Positions 58,760 to 64,000 of a DNA stretch of 64,000 nt are shown piece by piece. The stretch's first letter is position 1. Every line of letters starts with the position of its first letter. The position numbers and the translations under genes are program-made. The stretch comes from Bacteroidota bacterium (lineage in GTDB: Bacteria > Bacteroidota > Bacteroidia > Chitinophagales > UBA8649). Location: positions 1 through 64,000 of the forward strand of contig PKDX01000053.1 of assembly GCA_002862745.1 (NCBI GenBank). The letters run 5' to 3'. Under the pieces are notes generated by a model. That model was not told the DNA's origin, did no database searches, and saw only the letters and a program-made list of their open reading frames with translations.

Positions 58760-59569
58760 ATGAATACAAGACGCATAACATCAAGGTCAGAAAAGCTGAG
58801 ACCTTATCTAAAAAAGACCTGGAGTTACCGTTCCATGGCGTGGGTTTTGGCAAAGCGAGACATAAAGATTAAGTACGCACAATCTTTGGTGGGCATCGGC
58901 TGGGTTGTTTTGCAGCCTCTAGTGGCAGTAGCTGTCTACACGATTTTTTTTAGTAGACTTTTGAATTTAGACACGCCGTATCCCTATGTCTTGTTTGTGG
59001 TGAGCGGTGTGATATTTTGGAGTTTGTTTAATTACATTTTTTCTCAAGGAAGTAATGCATTGCTCCAAAACCAGGACTTGATTCGTAAGCTTTATTTTCC
59101 TCGTGTTTTACTGCCTGTTTCAAAGGTTTTAGTAGCCCTCACTGAGTTTGTTATTGTTTTTGGTCTTTTTCTGGGCCTGTTGATTTATTACGGCATACCA
59201 ATCTCTATTAAATGTTTAGTCTTGGTTCCTGTGCTTTTGGGAACAGCTTGCTTTGGTCTAGGGCTCGCATTGCTTTTAAGTGCAGCGACAATTCGCAACC
59301 GTGACCTTCATCACATTGTACCGTTCCTAGTATATTTTGGAATCTGGTTGACACCTGTCTTTTATCCAGTCACCATTATTCCTAGCACCTATGCTAAATG
59401 GCTTTATGTAAATCCTATGGCATCCTATATTCAGTGGTTTCGTTGGGGCTTTTTTTCAGAGCCTATTGATTGTTTTTCTTGGATAGGTGTCCTGTTGGGC
59501 TTGCTGGTGTGCTTAGCTGGAATTTTGGTATTCAAAGCACAAGAAGATAAAATTGCGGATAGCGTATGA
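58760..59569 (+). CDS. Polysaccharide ABC transporter permease (Wzm-like)
   Basis: SYRSMAWVLAKRDIKIKYAQSLVGIGWVVLQPLVAVAVYTIFFSRLLNL, QGSNALLQNQDLIRKLYFPRVLLPVS. Confidence 0.95.
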   Translation: MNTRRITSRSEKLRPYLKKTWSYRSMAWVLAKRDIKIKYAQSLVGIGWVVLQPLVAVAVYTIFFSRLLNLDTPYPYVLFVVSGVIFWSLFNYIFSQGSNALLQNQDLIRKLYFPRVLLPVSKVLVALTEFVIVFGLFLGLLIYYGIPISIKCLVLVPVLLGTACFGLGLALLLSAATIRNRDLHHIVPFLVYFGIWLTPVFYPVTIIPSTYAKWLYVNPMASYIQWFRWGFFSEPIDCFSWIGVLLGLLVCLAGILVFKAQEDKIADSV

Positions 59570-60714
59570 TCGGTGATTCAAAAATTCTAGAGGTTAAGGG
59601 ATTAACAAAAACGTTCACTCGCACAACGAGTCAAGGAAAAAAAGAGGCGTTCTACGCACTCAATAATTTATCTTTTGCTTTAAAGAAAGGTCAATCCTTA
59701 GGTATAATAGGCAAGAATGGCAGCGGCAAGAGTACGCTGCTTAATATTATTAGCAATATTATTCGGCCCTCAGATGGGGAGGTCCTCGTCCGCGGAAAGG
59801 TGCTAAGCATATTGGATATTGGCACAGGGATGCACCCTGACCTTAGTGGCAGAGAGAATGTTTTTTTACGGGGTGAGCTTTTGGGTATGTCTAAGCAAGA
59901 TATCGAAAAGGTTTACTCAGATATTGTTGAATTTAGTGAGATTGCTGACTTTATAGATACGCCCGTAAAGCACTATAGTAGCGGTATGTTTTTGAGGTTG
60001 GCGTTTGCCATTATCGTTCATCTTAAGGCGGATATTCTTCTTTTAGACGAGGTGCTAAGTGTGGGAGATCTTGGATTTAGAGAGAAAGTTAAACATGCCC
60101 TCAATGCCATGTCTTCGGAAACCACGTTAATTATTGTTAGCCATGAGATTCATACTATCAGAGAATTTGTGGATTCAATTTTATACCTGAAGTCAGATAA
60201 GGAAAGGAGCTATATTTTTTCACCCAAAATAGACTTCCCCTTTGACAAATTTACGGCCGACCTCAGCACAATTCAATCCGAAGAAGTAAGAATTTATGCG
60301 GCCCAGGACGTGATTTTAAAAAATCAAAAAGTGGATGAAAATGACAAAGGGTACCTTGCGCAATTCACGTTAGAAATCGCCTCTGTTTCTAAAGAAGTTT
60401 ATTTTGGTATCCAGGTTTTTAATGATTTAGATATTCCAATACTTACTTCGGTTTCTCAGGAGCTCAAAGCTCTTGAGGGAACATATCGCGTAGAAGTTAG
60501 CTTGGAAGAAAGCCTATTTGGCTACGGGCAGTATGCTGTTCAATGTGGACTAATGTTTCAGGAAAAGGAGGGATGGAAGGTCTTGCCGTTGTCTACGGAA
60601 AAAATGACTATTTCTTATGGAGAAAAGGGTAGCGAATCTTATCCAAAGGAGGTGTTTAATGGCATCTTGCAACCAACTCTTGATTGGACACTTACCTTAA
60701 CAAATCCCTCATGA
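59566..60714 (+). CDS. Polysaccharide ABC transporter ATP-binding protein with C-terminal extension (Wzt-like)
   Basis: LGIIGKNGSGKSTLLNIISNIIRPSDG, HYSSGMFLRLAFAIIVHLKADILLLDEVLSVGD; ~150-aa C-terminal beta-rich domain. Confidence 0.94.
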   Translation: MIGDSKILEVKGLTKTFTRTTSQGKKEAFYALNNLSFALKKGQSLGIIGKNGSGKSTLLNIISNIIRPSDGEVLVRGKVLSILDIGTGMHPDLSGRENVFLRGELLGMSKQDIEKVYSDIVEFSEIADFIDTPVKHYSSGMFLRLAFAIIVHLKADILLLDEVLSVGDLGFREKVKHALNAMSSETTLIIVSHEIHTIREFVDSILYLKSDKERSYIFSPKIDFPFDKFTADLSTIQSEEVRIYAAQDVILKNQKVDENDKGYLAQFTLEIASVSKEVYFGIQVFNDLDIPILTSVSQELKALEGTYRVEVSLEESLFGYGQYAVQCGLMFQEKEGWKVLPLSTEKMTISYGEKGSESYPKEVFNGILQPTLDWTLTLTNPS

Positions 60715-61799
60715 AAGTAATGTTAACCGGTGCCACGGGTTTATTAGGGCAGCACATTATGTTTGAGTTAATGGCCTTTTACAAAAAGGACCTTCAATTT
60801 GTACTTGTTGGGCGCGGAAAAAAAGATATCTCCTTTCGGCAGCGGGTTGAGACCATCTTGCAGGCTAGCCCAAACAAGCATGTCCATGGAATAGAAGATG
60901 TAAAAGGTTTTATACGTCATCATATTGATTTTATGGACGTTGACTTTAGTCAGAAAGACCATTCGACCATAATCTCTTCTATGCAAGTCGATCTCTTATT
61001 GCATTGTGCATCTTACCTAGATTTTAGAAGTAACGAAAGTGCACAACAAAAGTTAGAGCAGATCAATGTCGTGGGCACTCAAAAATTCCTAGATAGTTTA
61101 CAAGAGGTTGAGATAGGTCGTGCTATGTACGTGAGTTCCGCGTATGTGGCAGGCATTACCGAGGGAGAGGTATATCCTGATATGGTAGGGTGGGGAGCCT
61201 TTCGCAATGCCTATGAGGCTTCTAAGGCGAGCGCAGAAAAGATTTTTCAGTCTTGGGTCCAAGATCGGCAAATATCAAATTGGACCATTTTACGTCCTTC
61301 AACAATCTGCGGCCGAAGCATACACAAGCCGCATGGATATACCACAAAGTTTGATGTTTTTTATGGTTGGGCACAATTTTTCAGTAAGGTTCAAAGCAAG
61401 GATAGTATAAGAATTCAATTCAACAAGCAATCTGGACTTAACATTATTCCTGTCGATGTTGCATCTCAAGTCATCATTAGATTGGTGAGAAGCGATGTTC
61501 AAAATATTAATTTTTTGCACGTTGTAGCGAACAATGAATACGCCCACCTTGCCTATACAGCTGAGTTGTTAAAAACAGTCGGCTTTACGAATTATATGTT
61601 TTCAGGACTTAATTCTCTAGACGAGTTAAATCAACTTGAGCGGGTGTATTATAAGCGCTCAGTGGGTAGTGTATTTACACCTTATGTTATCAATCCAGCA
61701 ACGCACTTTGTGCAAGACCCTAAATTTATGTCTGATTTTACGATGGATGAAGACAACTTTCAAAGGGTTATTTCTTATTTCAAATCCATATTGACATAA
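60711..61799 (+). CDS. SDR/NAD-binding_4 (male-sterility/thioester-reductase-like) protein
   Basis: MKVMLTGATGLLGQHIMFELM, LLHCASYLDFRS, MYVSSAYVAG, NAYEASKASAEKI. ATG at 60711 overlaps wzt stop (ATGA). Confidence 0.85.
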   Translation: MKVMLTGATGLLGQHIMFELMAFYKKDLQFVLVGRGKKDISFRQRVETILQASPNKHVHGIEDVKGFIRHHIDFMDVDFSQKDHSTIISSMQVDLLLHCASYLDFRSNESAQQKLEQINVVGTQKFLDSLQEVEIGRAMYVSSAYVAGITEGEVYPDMVGWGAFRNAYEASKASAEKIFQSWVQDRQISNWTILRPSTICGRSIHKPHGYTTKFDVFYGWAQFFSKVQSKDSIRIQFNKQSGLNIIPVDVASQVIIRLVRSDVQNINFLHVVANNEYAHLAYTAELLKTVGFTNYMFSGLNSLDELNQLERVYYKRSVGSVFTPYVINPATHFVQDPKFMSDFTMDEDNFQRVISYFKSILT

Positions 61800-61814
61800 G
61801 ATAATTTGTTGCTT

Positions 61815-64000
61815 ATGGATATGTTTTTTGATAAAAAAATTCCTGAACACTTAAGGACGTCTTTCGGCCCCAAAGCAGGAAACATTGATGGACTTCAAGA
61901 GGCTGGCTTCAGAATTCCCAAAACATTTTTTGCACTGCTACCCTCTGGACGGCAAGAAGGCACCAAAGCACTTTCGGAGACCATCGTATTTCATGGTAAA
62001 AAGGAGCAAATTTCGTCCTTGATTATAAGGTCCTCTCAAATCAATGAAGATGGCCATACCTTCAGCATGGCGGGCCAAGGCCTATCGATTCCAAACCTAC
62101 CTCTAGACGCGAACACCATTGAAAACGCACTGAGAAAATTGGTTGAAACTTCTGAGACAAGAAGTGTCGCTCTTATTATTCAAGAGTATATTCACACGGA
62201 GTCATTATATGTTTCCTTTTCGGTAAACCCCAATTATGACTCCCCCTTTTCTATGTTATGCGAAAGGTATGAGGTTAATAATGGCACCCTGACCATAGGG
62301 AAACTTATATCCCAGGAATCTGCCAAAGTTGATGATCCTATGTCGAGAAAGCTGGACTGGGTTGACTTGGCTATGTCGTTGCAACTTCATTATGGTTATC
62401 CGGTGGATGTGGAGTGGGTATATGTAAAACAAAAACCCATGATTTTACAGGTGCGTCCGATAACACGGATCATATATTCTGTAAAAAGTTTGTGGACGAA
62501 TGCAAACTTTAGGGAAGGCGGTATCGGGGGGCATTTGGTATCTGAGCTATCATGGAGCGTTTATTCTGCTTCATTTACGGAGGCCATTACCACATATTTT
62601 TCGGAAATGGGCATCCTCCCCAAAGATGTGCCTGAACGCTGGATTTCACGGTTTATGGGTTATGCGTATTGGAATATAGGGGCAATTAAGGAAGGGGCTA
62701 AGCTTCTACCGGGCTTTGTGGAGGAGGAGTTTGATGATACCTATGGTTTGGAGAAGCGCTATAGCGGAAGAGGCTTTGTGGCGCAGTTTAGTCTAGGTCG
62801 ATTATTAAGGGGATTAAAAACAGCCTTTGCCCTAAGAAAATCATTTAATAGCCGACTTACCTCGACGCGAGCTTTACAAGAAAAGTGGGAGCATGGCCTG
62901 TCGTATTATACGACGAGCTTTAATGATTTTTCTAGCGTAGAGGAAATGCAACATTTCATTAAAGACCACCTATTTCCCTTATATCAAGATTACTGGCGCT
63001 TGGTCTATGACACTTCGATGTATTATAACCTCTATAAATCGAAATTTAAGGTGCGTGTAATCCAAGATATGCAAGTACTAAATCTTAGCCACACGAAGGT
63101 TTTGCGGGCCATTGATGATTTGTTTTTGAATTGTTTTTCCAAACAGGATTTAACCTATTTCAACGAGAAGTCCTCTGAGAAACTCTATCAGATGTATAAT
63201 GAAGACACCGATTTCCCTTATAAACATAGATTCGCTGAAATTCTAGAACACTATAAATACATGTCATCTAACGATATAGAGCTTTCCGTGGCATGCTGGG
63301 ATGAGGACGCATTACCATTTTTTGTTTTGATCAAAGAACGCTTGGAACACATAACGGAGACAACAGGCTTGGTAAACAAAAAAGAAGTCCTCTCTACCAA
63401 GCCCTCCAGATACGTGGAGAATCTGAAGCGACTTATTGAGCACAAAGAATCATTTCGTGATTTCACCAATCGAGGGCATTATATTTTGAGAAAATTTGCT
63501 CTGGCAATAGGTGATGCCTATGTTCAAAAAGATTACTTAGCATCAGCTCAGCAGATTTTTACGCTTTCCTATCAGGAAGTAATCCAAAAAAAGAATAGAA
63601 AAAATTGGAAGAATAAGGCGTTTGGTCAGGAGTATTTAATAGCGGCACTGCGCAATTTTAAGCCGCCCAATGAGATTCGCTTATCCTCTATTTCAGGGGA
63701 AGGGAAGGAGGTAAAAAAGCCGCACTTAGGAGAAGTTATACGGGGCCTTGGGGTTTCTTCAGGTATCGTTCAGGGTAAGGCAGTATGGTGCAACATCAAT
63801 GCCTTAGAAGAGGTCAATCATGATGCCATAGCTGTTGTGGATTGGGTAGATACAAACAACGTAAAATACTTGCTTCGATTTAAGGGAGTGGTGAGTAGAT
63901 ATGGTGGGGTTCTGTCCCATGGGGCAATTGTGTGCCGAGAATATGGAATACCTAGCGTGTTTAATGTCCTTGATTCGATTGATGAGATTCAAGAGGGTAT
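61815..64000 (+). CDS. PEP-synthase/rifampin-phosphotransferase-like dikinase, partial (runs off window end)
   Basis: Absent from track (no stop in window). Open from ATG 61815: MDMFFDKKIPEHLRTSFGPKAGNIDGLQEAGFRIPKTFFAL ... LIIRSSQINEDGHTFSMAGQG ... MILQVRPITRI ... RFKGVVSRYGGVLSHGAIVCREYGIPSVFNV. Confidence 0.88.
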   Translation, partial: MDMFFDKKIPEHLRTSFGPKAGNIDGLQEAGFRIPKTFFALLPSGRQEGTKALSETIVFHGKKEQISSLIIRSSQINEDGHTFSMAGQGLSIPNLPLDANTIENALRKLVETSETRSVALIIQEYIHTESLYVSFSVNPNYDSPFSMLCERYEVNNGTLTIGKLISQESAKVDDPMSRKLDWVDLAMSLQLHYGYPVDVEWVYVKQKPMILQVRPITRIIYSVKSLWTNANFREGGIGGHLVSELSWSVYSASFTEAITTYFSEMGILPKDVPERWISRFMGYAYWNIGAIKEGAKLLPGFVEEEFDDTYGLEKRYSGRGFVAQFSLGRLLRGLKTAFALRKSFNSRLTSTRALQEKWEHGLSYYTTSFNDFSSVEEMQHFIKDHLFPLYQDYWRLVYDTSMYYNLYKSKFKVRVIQDMQVLNLSHTKVLRAIDDLFLNCFSKQDLTYFNEKSSEKLYQMYNEDTDFPYKHRFAEILEHYKYMSSNDIELSVACWDEDALPFFVLIKERLEHITETTGLVNKKEVLSTKPSRYVENLKRLIEHKESFRDFTNRGHYILRKFALAIGDAYVQKDYLASAQQIFTLSYQEVIQKKNRKNWKNKAFGQEYLIAALRNFKPPNEIRLSSISGEGKEVKKPHLGEVIRGLGVSSGIVQGKAVWCNINALEEVNHDAIAVVDWVDTNNVKYLLRFKGVVSRYGGVLSHGAIVCREYGIPSVFNVLDSIDEIQEG

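Noticed and set aside
1-64000. CRISPR arrays, IS elements, prophage, defence islands, tRNA/rRNA genes
   Set aside because: Read-through found no regularly spaced repeats, transposase or integrase motifs, terminal repeats, or tRNA-like cloverleafs; intergenic gaps are mostly under 100 nt. A tRNAscan/Infernal run would be needed to exclude small RNAs.

Overview
64-kb window of a compact Bacteroidota chromosome. The lineage is inferred from PorP/SprF, a GldB-like lipoprotein, a MurF-Alr fusion and a coaX-OMP-TPR-LptC-CorC-PpiD gene order. Layout: (i) 1-16.5 kb, a surface-polysaccharide locus. Its core is a tightly packed 13-gene minus-strand run (16530 down to 3679): Wzm/Wzt ABC exporter, a GT14-like and several GT2 glycosyltransferases, three sulfotransferases, an MBOAT/SGNH acylation pair and an FkbM methyltransferase. 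It is flanked by GT4-type and DUF6625-like genes. (ii) 16.6-56.1 kb, mostly conserved housekeeping genes: purN-purH, mreBCD-mrdA-rodA, sprF, aspS, murF-alr, coaX-OMP-TPR-lptC-CNNM/CBS-ppiD-like, DUF2480, lytic transglycosylase, mutY, HU, rng, nadE, gldB-like, asnS, rpoN, PAP2 and a WYL regulator. (iii) 56.6-64 kb, a second polysaccharide locus with its own Wzm/Wzt pair, a DegT/DnrJ aminotransferase, a thioester-reductase-like SDR, and a large ORF cut by the window end that resembles rifampin-phosphotransferase-type dikinases. No rRNA, tRNA, CRISPR array or insertion sequence was recognised by eye. Best leads: a CapA-like pseudo-metallophosphatase with a SPOR-like tail (30.5-32.0 kb), the RPH-like dikinase (61.8-64 kb), a 29-aa basic ORF missed by the ORF track (44310-44399), and the sulfotransferase/GT14-rich operon. 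All family calls come from reading motifs; no database search was run.
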